From RGIG7949 sp045628845 (GTDB lineage: Bacteria; Bacillota; Clostridia; Oscillospirales; Oscillospiraceae): a DNA stretch of 64,000 nt. Made by a program: the position numbers and the translations under genes. The notes under the pieces are model-generated. The model did not search any database. It was given only the letters and a program-made list of their open reading frames with translations, and was not told the origin of the DNA. Location: contig JAZQQE010000067.1 of assembly GCA_045628845.1 (NCBI GenBank), positions 1-64,000 on the forward strand, read 5' to 3'. Each line of letters starts with the position of its first letter. Position 1 is the first letter of the stretch. Of the stretch, positions 33,271-40,836 are shown piece by piece.

Positions 33271-33897
33271 ATGGATAAGGAACGCGCCGCGCGCATAGTC
33301 GCTCTGCTCGCCCGGGAGTATCCGCAGGCGGAATGCTCTCTTACATACGAAAAGGACTGGCAGCTTCTCTTCGCGACGAGGCTTGCCGCGCAGTGCACCG
33401 ACGAGCGGGTCAATAAGATCACTCCCGCGCTCTTCGGGCGCTGGCCGACTCTTGAGGCGATAGCCGCCGCGGACGATGCCGAGCTCGAGGAGGCCGTGCG
33501 CTCATGCGGCTTTTTCCGCACGAAAGCGAGAGACATAAAGGCCTGCGCCGGAGTCCTGCTTGAGAGGCACGGCGGCGTCGTTCCCGGCACCATGGAGGAG
33601 CTTCTCGCTCTCCCCGGAGTCGGGCGCAAGACCGCGAATCTCATACTCGGTGATATCCACGGACAGCCCGCCATAGTCGCGGACACGCACTCCATCAGGC
33701 TCTCGAATAGGCTCGGGCTCTGCGATACGAAGGACCCGCACGGCGTCGAAAAGGAGCTGCGCGGGCTCATCGAGCCCTCCGAGGGGAACGATTTCTGCCA
33801 CAGGCTCGTCATGCACGGCCGCGCCGTCTGCACGGCGCGCGCGCCCGCGTGCGGCAGGTGCGTGCTGTCGGAGCTCTGCCCGCAGTCTACGCTCTGA
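33271..33897 (+). CDS. nth: Endonuclease III
   Basis: 208 aa. A DNA glycosylase/AP lyase for oxidised pyrimidines. The helix-hairpin-helix LPGVGRKTANLI carries the catalytic Lys, VADTHSIRLSNRLG the catalytic Asp, and the end C-x6-C-x2-C-x5-C binds [4Fe-4S]. GGAGGG precedes the ATG. The 3' end overlaps the convergent nucleotidyltransferase gene by 11 bp. Confidence 0.96.
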   Translation: MDKERAARIVALLAREYPQAECSLTYEKDWQLLFATRLAAQCTDERVNKITPALFGRWPTLEAIAAADDAELEEAVRSCGFFRTKARDIKACAGVLLERHGGVVPGTMEELLALPGVGRKTANLILGDIHGQPAIVADTHSIRLSNRLGLCDTKDPHGVEKELRGLIEPSEGNDFCHRLVMHGRAVCTARAPACGRCVLSELCPQSTL

Positions 33898-34621
33898 GCA
33901 GGGCCTCCACCCTTGCGAGGTCCTCCTCGTTGTTCACTCCGAGGAGCTGGTCGCCGAGAGGCAGAGCGAGCGCTCCGACGGGCAGACCCTCGTTGGCAAG
34001 GAGCTCGGGGACGTCCGTCAGGTAATATTCGCCCTGCGCGTTCTCGTTTCTGAGCTTTCCGAGAGCCTCGAGCATCGGGCCGGCCCTGAACACGTACACG
34101 CCGCTGTTGTATTCGCGGACGAGGTCCTGCTCGGGAGTGCAGTCCTTCTGCTCGACTATGCGCTCGAATTTACCGTCCGCGCCGCGGATTATGCGGCCGA
34201 ACGCCATTTTTTCATCGTAAACGCCTGTCAGTACCGTGCAGGCGTTTTTCTTTTCGCGGTGCTCTGCGACGAGAGCAGCGTATGTCTCGCGCGTGAGCAT
34301 CGGCATATCGCCGCAGCAGACGAGCACGTCGGCGTCGGGCGAGGTGAGCTTTTCTCTCGCGCAGGCGAGCGCGTGGCCCGTTCCGAGCTGCTGCTCCTGA
34401 ACGGCGTACGGATATTCGGGGAAAGCCGCGATTATCTGCTCGCGCTTATATCCGACGACGAGCACGGTCTTGTCCCTGTCTATGAAGCCGAGCGCGTCGA
34501 GCACGTACGAGAGCATGGGCCGGCCGGCCGCGGTGCGCATGACCTTCGGAATGCCGGTACGCTCGGAGCCGAGTCTTTTTCCCATTCCCGCCGCGAGCAC
34601 GACGGCCATCATATCATTCAT
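33887..34621 (-). CDS. Sugar-1-phosphate nucleotidyltransferase (GlmU N-domain-like)
   Basis: 244 aa. The Rossmann-like NTP transferase opens VVLAAGMGKRLGSE, and has QEQQLGTGHA, CGDMPML, NSGVYVF, NAQGEYYLTDV and GVNNEEDL, all as in the uridylyltransferase half of GlmU. The left-handed beta-helix acetyltransferase half is absent, so it should only make UDP-GlcNAc (or another NDP-sugar) from the 1-phosphate. A separate acetyltransferase would be needed elsewhere. It is 12 bp downstream of a secreted deacetylase-like gene. Confidence 0.87.
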   Translation of the reverse strand: MNDMMAVVLAAGMGKRLGSERTGIPKVMRTAAGRPMLSYVLDALGFIDRDKTVLVVGYKREQIIAAFPEYPYAVQEQQLGTGHALACAREKLTSPDADVLVCCGDMPMLTRETYAALVAEHREKKNACTVLTGVYDEKMAFGRIIRGADGKFERIVEQKDCTPEQDLVREYNSGVYVFRAGPMLEALGKLRNENAQGEYYLTDVPELLANEGLPVGALALPLGDQLLGVNNEEDLARVEALLRA

Positions 34622-34633
34622 ACTACGACCTCC

Positions 34634-35740
34634 TCAGCCGAGCTTCGACGTCTCGCGCAGGACGCGCACGTCGAATCTTGCGACTCTGATGAATTCAAGC
34701 AGTCTTTCAAGCGTCGTCTCCGCCTCGTCATCCGTCTCTATGAGCACGGAGACCGCGTTTTCGGCGCTGAGCATGGACGCCATCGCGTCATTGAAGCCGT
34801 ACCCGCTCTCATCCGAGCACACGGGGAAGCTGCCGTCGAAGCACAGGCGCAGTCCCTCCTCCGCGGCGGCCTCTCCGTTGCCGTCACGGCAGGCGGCGAG
34901 CAGGCTCCGCGTCACGGCGTGGCGCAGGAGCGAATCGGACGCGGCGCGCCATGCGGCGGCATCGTCCTCTCCGCGCGAGAGCAGGCCGACCGTATGCCCC
35001 TCAACGGCGATACGGCGCAGTATATCGGGCGAGGAGTCCATTTCCTCCGCAGTGAGGAAGAAGCAGGCGCGCATCTCCGCCCTCGCGAGGCGGTCGAGCA
35101 TCGCGGGGGTATGCTCCTCATCCATCCCGCGAATGGCGATAAAGACGCTGACGTCGCCGTAATAGGGTATCTCGGGAGTCGGCGTCGGAGTCGGCTCGAC
35201 GGAGGGCGTCGGCGTGGCGAGGGAGCTCTCGTATCTGCTCAGGCGGTTGCGCATGCTCGGGGTCGCGGCGTCGGCAAAGACGGCGTCATCGAGCACGGCT
35301 CCGCTCTTTATTCTGACTATCGGCGCGACGGGCGCGGAGATGTAGCTGTATGAGAAGCCGAAATACACGCACACGAAGTCAACGGGGACGTATATCCTGC
35401 CGTAGCGGTAAACGGGCTTGATATTGCTGTAATAATTGCCCGCCTGGTCCTTCGTCGTCTCGTCGGCGACGCTGAAGGTCAGAGAGTTGCCGTCCTTATA
35501 CAGGAATATCTGCTGACGGGCTGACGCCATTACGACGCCGAGCGACGTATTGGCGAATACCGAGCCCGGCACGTAGAGCTTCCCGTCGACGTATTCGGGC
35601 TGAGTGTCGGCGGTGAGCTCGAGGAGCTCGTTGTTGACGGCGGTAAAGGTGACGGCGCGGGCGCGCGGAGCGAGCACGGCAAGCAGCAGCGCCGCACATA
35701 GCAGCGCCGCGGCAGCGGCAGCCGTTATCCTCTTTGCCAT
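34634..35740 (-). CDS. Secreted stalk-domain protein with degenerate polysaccharide-deacetylase fold
   Basis: 368 aa. A signal peptide (about 1-29, AxA before the cut) is followed by a copper-amine-oxidase-N-like stalk domain (about 30-150). A Pro/Thr linker (PTPSVEPTPTPTPE) leads to a NodB-like domain: AEMRACFFLTAEEMDSSPDILRRIAVEGHTVGLLSRG copies the deacetylase core. The metal ligands fail, however: the usual H-S/T-x2-H after GH is replaced by LLSRG, and no early Asp-Asp pair is seen. I expect a non-catalytic glycan-binding or structural role. Confidence 0.7.
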   Translation of the reverse strand: MAKRITAAAAAALLCAALLLAVLAPRARAVTFTAVNNELLELTADTQPEYVDGKLYVPGSVFANTSLGVVMASARQQIFLYKDGNSLTFSVADETTKDQAGNYYSNIKPVYRYGRIYVPVDFVCVYFGFSYSYISAPVAPIVRIKSGAVLDDAVFADAATPSMRNRLSRYESSLATPTPSVEPTPTPTPEIPYYGDVSVFIAIRGMDEEHTPAMLDRLARAEMRACFFLTAEEMDSSPDILRRIAVEGHTVGLLSRGEDDAAAWRAASDSLLRHAVTRSLLAACRDGNGEAAAEEGLRLCFDGSFPVCSDESGYGFNDAMASMLSAENAVSVLIETDDEAETTLERLLEFIRVARFDVRVLRETSKLG

Positions 35741-35762
35741 CCCTTTCGCCTCCCTACGGATA

Positions 35763-36464
35763 TCACTTCAATACGGAAAATATGCTGAACGTCTTTTCGT
35801 TTGGCAGATAGAGCGGAAAGTCCCGCTCCCCCGTTCGGACGAGATTTTTCCCGAGATATTCGTCGACGGCACTGTCCGGCGGGCTGTCGGAATAGGCGCG
35901 GGTGAAATCGCGCGCGTCCTCCATGCTCCTCAGGGGCTGGCCGTATTCTATCGAAACGTCGGTACGCTTATATTCTATACCGAGCTTTGTAAACAATTCT
36001 ACCGTCGCGGACGCCGTATCGTCCCTTCTGCCGCGGTATTTTTCCGGGCCGAGCTGTCCCTCCGGCGATGCGTGCACGACCGCGGCGAAGCCCGCTCTTG
36101 CAAGCGGGATGTATTTCTCCGCAAAGAGTTCCGCCGTGCCGTGGAATACGGCGATGACGTCGTCGAAGCGCTCCGTGACGTCTGCTGCGTCGCAGAGCCT
36201 CGTGTCTATATTTTTTATCCCGCGCTCCGACGCCATTCCGCGAAGGCTCGCGAGCGCCTCCGGGCTTATATCCACGCAGGTCACGCGGCGAAAGCGCCCG
36301 GCGAGCTCCATGTCGATGAGTCCGGTGCCGCAGCCCACGTCCGCGAGATCTCCGCGGCCCGGGAGCAGCCCGAGCAGTATTTCCGCGAGCTTCCGGTGAA
36401 AGCCGGTATACGCCGAGGCGTCGGCAAACCACCGTGCGGTCTTTTCATTCCAGACTATGTTCAT
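35763..36464 (-). CDS. Class I SAM-dependent methyltransferase
   Basis: 233 aa from the ATG at 36464 (GGAGG 9 nt upstream). The N-terminus MNIVWNEKTARWFADASAYTGFH is followed by motif I DVGCGTGLIDMEL and motif II TCVDISPEAL. The substrate is unknown. It is divergent from the MATE gene, and the two 5' regions overlap closely (30 bp between its start and the -35 of the MATE promoter). Confidence 0.8.
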   Translation of the reverse strand: MNIVWNEKTARWFADASAYTGFHRKLAEILLGLLPGRGDLADVGCGTGLIDMELAGRFRRVTCVDISPEALASLRGMASERGIKNIDTRLCDAADVTERFDDVIAVFHGTAELFAEKYIPLARAGFAAVVHASPEGQLGPEKYRGRRDDTASATVELFTKLGIEYKRTDVSIEYGQPLRSMEDARDFTRAYSDSPPDSAVDEYLGKNLVRTGERDFPLYLPNEKTFSIFSVLK

Positions 36465-36493
36465 CCGGTCATCCTCCGCCCGCGCGGTACGTG

Positions 36494-36522
36494 TTGACAA
36501 GTACCGCTCCGGGTGCTACGAT
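36494..36522 (+). promoter_or_regulatory. SigA promoter of the second MATE gene
   Basis: TTGACA (36494-36499), 17 bp, TACGAT (36517-36522), 34 bp before the ATG. Confidence 0.8.
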
Positions 36523-36556
36523 TTTCTTTGATAAGAAGCAAAAAAGAGGTCCTGTT

Positions 36557-37927
36557 ATGCCGCGCAGCAAACGCCTTGATACGGACATGACGGAGGGCAA
36601 CTCTACAAAGCTCATTTTGAAGTTCGCCGCTCCGCTGATGCTCGGGAATCTGTTCCAGCAGCTCTACAATACCGTCGACAGTCTCGTCGTCGGGAATCTC
36701 GTCGGCAAGGAAGCCCTTGCCGCGGTCGGTTCGACCTCATCGATAATCAATACGCTCATCGGCTTTTTTCTCGGCTTTTCGATGGGCGCGAACGTCGTCA
36801 TATCGCAGTACTACGGGGCGAAGGACTACAAAAGAGTCCACGATGCGGTACATACGACGATCATATTCTCGCTGATACTCTCGGCCGTCTTCACGGTCAT
36901 CGGCGTCGCCATGGTGCCCGCGATGCTCCGGCTCATGGACACGCCCGAGGACGTCTTCAAGGAGGCGCAGGTCTATCTGCGCATATACTTTGCGGGGCTT
37001 ATAGGACTCCTCATTTACAACATGGGCTCCGGCATACTCCGCGCCGTCGGCGACTCGAAGAGGCCGCTCTATTTCCTCATTTTCTCCGCCTGCGTGAACA
37101 CCGTGCTCGACATCGTCTTCGTCGTCGTGTTCAAGCTCGGCGTTTCCGGCGTCGCCCTCGCTACGATAATCGCACAGGGGCTCTCCGCGGCGCTCGTGCT
37201 CTTCGTTCTGAGCCGCACGGAGGGGCCGCACAGGCTGATCTGGCGCGATATACGCTTCGATTTCACGCTGCTGCGGCAGATAGTCCGCATAGGACTTCCG
37301 TCCTCCATACAGCAGGCCGTCACGGCGTTTTCCAACGTCTTCGTGCAGTCTTACATCAACGCCTTCGGCTCGGCGTGCATGGCAGGCTGGTCGTGCTACG
37401 GCAAGATAGACGCCGTCGCGCTGCTCCCGATGCAGTCGATAGCCATGGCATCGACGACGTTCATGGGTCAGAATCTCGGCGCGGGCAAGATAGAGAGGGC
37501 AAAGCGCGGCGTCCGCACCTCGCTCCTCATCTCCGTTGTCTGCACCGTGATACTCGTGACGCCGCTCATAGCCTTCTCGCGCAGCATAGTGCGGCTCTTC
37601 AATCAGGATGCGGAGGTCATCAAGTTCGGAGGTCTGTTCCTCCGCCGTCTGTCCCCGTTCTACGTCCTGTGCTGTGTAAATCAGATCTACGCGGGCGCTC
37701 TGCGCGGCGCGGGTGCGACGCGCGCTCCGATGATCATCATGCTCGGCTCGTTCGTCGCGTTCCGGCAGGTGTATCTCTTCACGGTGTCGCGCCTTATCGG
37801 TACGGTCGAGGCCGTCGCCTACGGATATCCCTGCGGCTGGCTCGTCTGCTCGGCGGCGATATTCCTCTATTACCGCTTCGCGCACTGGGAGCGGGCCGCC
37901 GTCACGCGTGTCCCCGAACGAACCTGA
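36557..37927 (+). CDS. MATE family multidrug/cation antiporter
   Basis: 456 aa from the ATG at 36557 (AGAGGT 7 nt upstream; the frame is open earlier). Twelve predicted helices; MTEGNSTKLILKFAAPLMLGNLFQQLYNTVDSLVVG is the same N-terminal signature as in the MATE protein at 12516-13865, and the two are plainly paralogous. It has its own promoter and terminator. Substrate is unknown. Confidence 0.93.
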   Translation: MPRSKRLDTDMTEGNSTKLILKFAAPLMLGNLFQQLYNTVDSLVVGNLVGKEALAAVGSTSSIINTLIGFFLGFSMGANVVISQYYGAKDYKRVHDAVHTTIIFSLILSAVFTVIGVAMVPAMLRLMDTPEDVFKEAQVYLRIYFAGLIGLLIYNMGSGILRAVGDSKRPLYFLIFSACVNTVLDIVFVVVFKLGVSGVALATIIAQGLSAALVLFVLSRTEGPHRLIWRDIRFDFTLLRQIVRIGLPSSIQQAVTAFSNVFVQSYINAFGSACMAGWSCYGKIDAVALLPMQSIAMASTTFMGQNLGAGKIERAKRGVRTSLLISVVCTVILVTPLIAFSRSIVRLFNQDAEVIKFGGLFLRRLSPFYVLCCVNQIYAGALRGAGATRAPMIIMLGSFVAFRQVYLFTVSRLIGTVEAVAYGYPCGWLVCSAAIFLYYRFAHWERAAVTRVPERT

Positions 37928-37933
37928 TTTCCC

Positions 37934-37962
37934 GAAACGCCCTCCTATTCGGAGGGCGTTTC
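37934..37962 (+). terminator. Terminator of the MATE gene, overlapping capA codons
   Basis: GAAACGCCCTCC (37934-37945) pairs perfectly with GGAGGGCGTTTC (37951-37962), followed by TTCTT. The right arm and part of the left lie within the last codons and stop of the convergent capA gene. Confidence 0.8.
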
Positions 37963-39237
37963 TTCTTGCTCTGTTTCCGGAGGCTCCGCGGGAGGCTCCT
38001 CCGGCGCGGGCTCCTGCGGGGGCTCTGCGGGCGGTCCTTCCGGCTGCTCCGCCGGCTCGTCCGCCGGCTCCTCAGGAGTCTCGGACGGCTCTTCCGGCAC
38101 GTCCTCCGGCTTAGGCGAGGGCTGGTTATAGCTTACGTACAGGTCGGGTCCGTCGAACGTCCCGTCGAGCTTGGAGAGGACGCGCAGATACTGCTCGCTC
38201 CCCTCCTCGCAGGGTACGGGTCTGTAATCGTTGTACGAGGTCGAGCCCGACAGTGCGAACGGGACTATCTCCGTCTCTCCGAGGCGGAACGTTCCGTTTT
38301 CCTTGATGATGTGCTGCCTGATGACGGCGGTATCCTTGTCGCGCGGGTTCGAGTTGCCGCCGAAGACGAAGTTTCCGAGGCTGTAATAGATGACGCCGCC
38401 GCCGTAGTTCACGACCTTCTGCAAGACGTGCGGATGCGTGCCGAACACGATATCCGCACCGTAGTCTATCGCGCGCTTGGAATATATCTCCTGATTGGCG
38501 TCGTATCTGTACGAGCCCTCCTCGCCGTAGTGGCAGGCGACGACGACTATGTCAGCCCCCGCCTCGCGCAGCGCGCCTATCATGTAGGCAAGGCGGTCAA
38601 ATCTGTAAAAAGCGGCGCAGACGCCTATTTTCAGCCCGCCGTCGGTCGTATACATGCAAGTCCCGCCGTCGGAGGCGTAGGCGATGCCCGCCGTTTCGAG
38701 TGCGGCCTTCGTATCGGAAAGGCCCGTATCGCCGTAGTCGCCGGTGTGGTTGTTGGCTATGGTGACGCAGTCGACTCCCCCGAGCGTCAGCACGCCGGTG
38801 TATTCCGGCTCGCCGCGGAAGCAAAACAGCTTGTCCGCCGGGACGTCGTAGTCCGTCAGCGCGCATTCGAGATTCACCATCGTGAAATCATCATCGAGCA
38901 TATACTCCGACGCGAACGCGAACGGATAGGACATATCATCCCCCATGACGGAGCCGAACGCCCAGTCCGCCGTACGGTAGCCGTGCTCGGCGGCAAGGGT
39001 GCAGTCCCCGGCAAAGGTCAGGATAAATTCCGTCTGCTCCGGAGGCTCGCTCGGCTCGGGCTCCGGCTCCATGCTCGGCACGGAGCCGGGTGCGAATACC
39101 GCGAGGGGCGCGGGCGCGGCGGTCACGGGGGGCTCCGCCGGGACCTCATACGTCGGCTCCGGCGCGGCAGGCTTCCCGCACGAGGCGGCAAGCACGATCA
39201 TGAGCAGAGCGCAGAGCGCGGCCGTTATCTTTCTCAA
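37945..39237 (-). CDS. capA: CapA/PgsA-type lipoprotein (metallophosphatase-like)
   Basis: 430 aa. Start TTG (39237) with AAGGAG 7 nt upstream. A lipoprotein signal ends at LAASC (Cys20). After a Pro/Ala spacer comes the PGA_cap domain (about 70-360): FAGDCTLA, NLECALTD, ANNHTGDYG, ACHYGEE and GTHPHVLQ, the metal-binding motifs of the calcineurin-like fold. The last 60 residues are almost only Pro and Glu. Homologues act in poly-gamma-glutamate or other envelope polymer handling, but the capBC synthase genes are not here. It is downstream of tyrS on the same strand. Confidence 0.88.
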   Translation of the reverse strand: MRKITAALCALLMIVLAASCGKPAAPEPTYEVPAEPPVTAAPAPLAVFAPGSVPSMEPEPEPSEPPEQTEFILTFAGDCTLAAEHGYRTADWAFGSVMGDDMSYPFAFASEYMLDDDFTMVNLECALTDYDVPADKLFCFRGEPEYTGVLTLGGVDCVTIANNHTGDYGDTGLSDTKAALETAGIAYASDGGTCMYTTDGGLKIGVCAAFYRFDRLAYMIGALREAGADIVVVACHYGEEGSYRYDANQEIYSKRAIDYGADIVFGTHPHVLQKVVNYGGGVIYYSLGNFVFGGNSNPRDKDTAVIRQHIIKENGTFRLGETEIVPFALSGSTSYNDYRPVPCEEGSEQYLRVLSKLDGTFDGPDLYVSYNQPSPKPEDVPEEPSETPEEPADEPAEQPEGPPAEPPQEPAPEEPPAEPPETEQEETPSE

Positions 39238-39261
39238 TCGCCGTCTCCTTCCGAATGGACG

Positions 39262-40482
39262 TTACATCTTTATCTTCGCAAACGCTTTCTTTCCGCGGCG
39301 CACGAGCACGCCGTCTCCCTTGAGCTCGGCAGAGGTGAAGGTCTTTCCGATATCAGTGACCTTTTCGCCCGCGGCCTCGACACCGCCCTGCTGGATGGCC
39401 CTGCGGCCCTCGCTGCGGCTGGCTACGAGACCCGCCTTGACGAGCATCGTTATTATGTCAACCTTTTCGTCGGTCAGGTCATCGTCCGTGAGAGTGCAGG
39501 AGGGCACATCGGCGGAGGGGCCTCCCACGAAGAGGGACTTCGCAGCGGCCTGCGCGCGGTCGGCCTCCTCGTCGCCGTGGACGAGGCTCGTAAGCTCCCA
39601 GGCGAGCTTTTCCTTGGCGATGTTGAGCTGGCTTCCCTCCCATTTTTCCATGGGCTCTATCTCCTCGAGGGACATGAACGTGAGGAGCTTGAGGCACTTG
39701 ATGACGTCGGCATCGTCGACGTTGCGCCAGTACTGGTAGAAATCATACGGGCTCGTTTTGTCCGGATCGAGCCAGAGCGCGCCGGACTGCGTCTTGCCCA
39801 TCTTTTTGCCCTCGCTCGTGAGGAGGAGCGTGATGGTCATGCCGCCGACGTCGTGACCGAGCTTGCGGCGGATGAGCTCCGTGCCGCCGAGGATGTTGCT
39901 CCACTGGTCGTTGCCGCCGCACTGGAGGTTGCAGCCGTACTTCTGATGCAGGGCATAGAAGTCGTAGCTCTGCATGATCATGTAGTTGAATTCGAGGAAC
40001 GAGAGTCCGCGCTCCATCCTCTGCTTGTAGCACTCGGCGCGGAGCATGTTGTTGACGGAGAAGCACGGGCCGACGTCGCGCAGGAGCTCGACGTAGTTGA
40101 GCTTCATGAGCCAGTCGGCGTTGTTGTCCATGATGGCCTTGCCGTCGCTGAAATCGACGAAGCGGGCCATCTGCTTTTTGAAGCACTCGCCGTTGTGGGC
40201 TATCGTCTCGGGCGTCATCATCGTGCGCATATCGGTACGGCCGGAGGGGTCGCCGACCATGGCGGTGCCGCCGCCGATGAGCGCGATGGGCACGTTGCCG
40301 TACTGCTGCATGCGCTTCATGAGGCACAGAGCCATGAAGTGACCGGCATGAAGGCTGTCCGCAGTCGGGTCGAATCCGATATAGAACACGGCTTTGCCGT
40401 CGTTTATCATCTTGGGTATGGCGACCTCGTCGGTTATCTGGGCGATGAGGCCACGGGCGGTAAGATCTTCGTAGAGTGTCAT
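39262..40482 (-). CDS. tyrS: Tyrosyl-tRNA synthetase
   Basis: 406 aa from the ATG at 40482 (AAGGTG 7 nt upstream). Class Ic synthetase: YIGFDPTADSLHAGH (HIGH-type), YDFYALHQKYGCNLQCGGNDQW, the KMSKS equivalent KMGKT, and a C-terminal S4 RNA-binding domain (about 340-406). It is controlled by the T-box leader directly upstream. Confidence 0.96.
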   Translation of the reverse strand: MTLYEDLTARGLIAQITDEVAIPKMINDGKAVFYIGFDPTADSLHAGHFMALCLMKRMQQYGNVPIALIGGGTAMVGDPSGRTDMRTMMTPETIAHNGECFKKQMARFVDFSDGKAIMDNNADWLMKLNYVELLRDVGPCFSVNNMLRAECYKQRMERGLSFLEFNYMIMQSYDFYALHQKYGCNLQCGGNDQWSNILGGTELIRRKLGHDVGGMTITLLLTSEGKKMGKTQSGALWLDPDKTSPYDFYQYWRNVDDADVIKCLKLLTFMSLEEIEPMEKWEGSQLNIAKEKLAWELTSLVHGDEEADRAQAAAKSLFVGGPSADVPSCTLTDDDLTDEKVDIITMLVKAGLVASRSEGRRAIQQGGVEAAGEKVTDIGKTFTSAELKGDGVLVRRGKKAFAKIKM

Positions 40483-40513
40483 TTCAATCACCTTTATCAA
40501 AAATAGTTTTTTG

Positions 40514-40552
40514 TAAAAATAAACGCCCTCTGTCCGAAAGGGACAGAGGGCG
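40514..40552 (-). terminator. T-box regulated terminator
   Basis: CGCCCTCTGTCC (40552-40541) pairs with GGACAGAGGGCG (40535-40524), a perfect 12-bp stem. TTTATTTTTA follows on the minus strand. Confidence 0.92.
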
Positions 40553-40800
40553 AAAAACGCGGTACCACCTCTGAACGCGCGACTCTCACGGGACGCGCCT
40601 CGACGGGTTCTTGCCCCATTCCGGGCGCAAACCTCCGCGCTGTAACGGGCGCTCCCCGTCGCGCCCTACTTTCGGTTCAGGCGCGCCGCTCCGGACTGTA
40701 TTCATCACGGGCCTCCCCGTCCTCCTTTCACCGTACGGAGGCTCTCTGCGCGGGTCGTGCCGGGACTACTTGTGTCCTTCACAGCGTATTCGATAATATC
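40514..40800 (-). promoter_or_regulatory. T-box leader (riboswitch) of tyrS
   Basis: On the minus strand a roughly 285-nt leader. The T-box proper AGGTGGTACCGC (40571-40560) pairs with the uncharged tRNA end and is followed at once by the terminator. A GTGAAGGACA stretch near 40780 fits stem I, and GAATACAG near 40700 carries a UAC tyrosine specifier. Uncharged tRNA-Tyr should favour the antiterminator and readthrough into tyrS. Confidence 0.92.
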
Positions 40801-40806
40801 GGCGTT

Positions 40807-40836
40807 ATATTAACACGAAAATGCGTCAGGTGTCAA
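40807..40836 (-). promoter_or_regulatory. SigA promoter of the tyrS T-box transcript
   Basis: Minus strand TTGACA (40836-40831), 18 bp, TAATAT (40812-40807). The -35 lies within the last codons of recN, so tyrS is initiated separately from the recN operon. Confidence 0.85.

Noticed and set aside
39420..39470. GTTGACATAA sites as -35 promoter elements
   Set aside because: Most lie within genes and lack a -10 hexamer at 16-18 bp, so TTGACA there is coincidental to a longer conserved 10-mer.
37375..40506. A 1043-codon plus-strand frame across capA and tyrS
   Set aside because: Shadow of two well-supported minus-strand genes; the product shows no recognisable domain and it also runs through the tyrS start.
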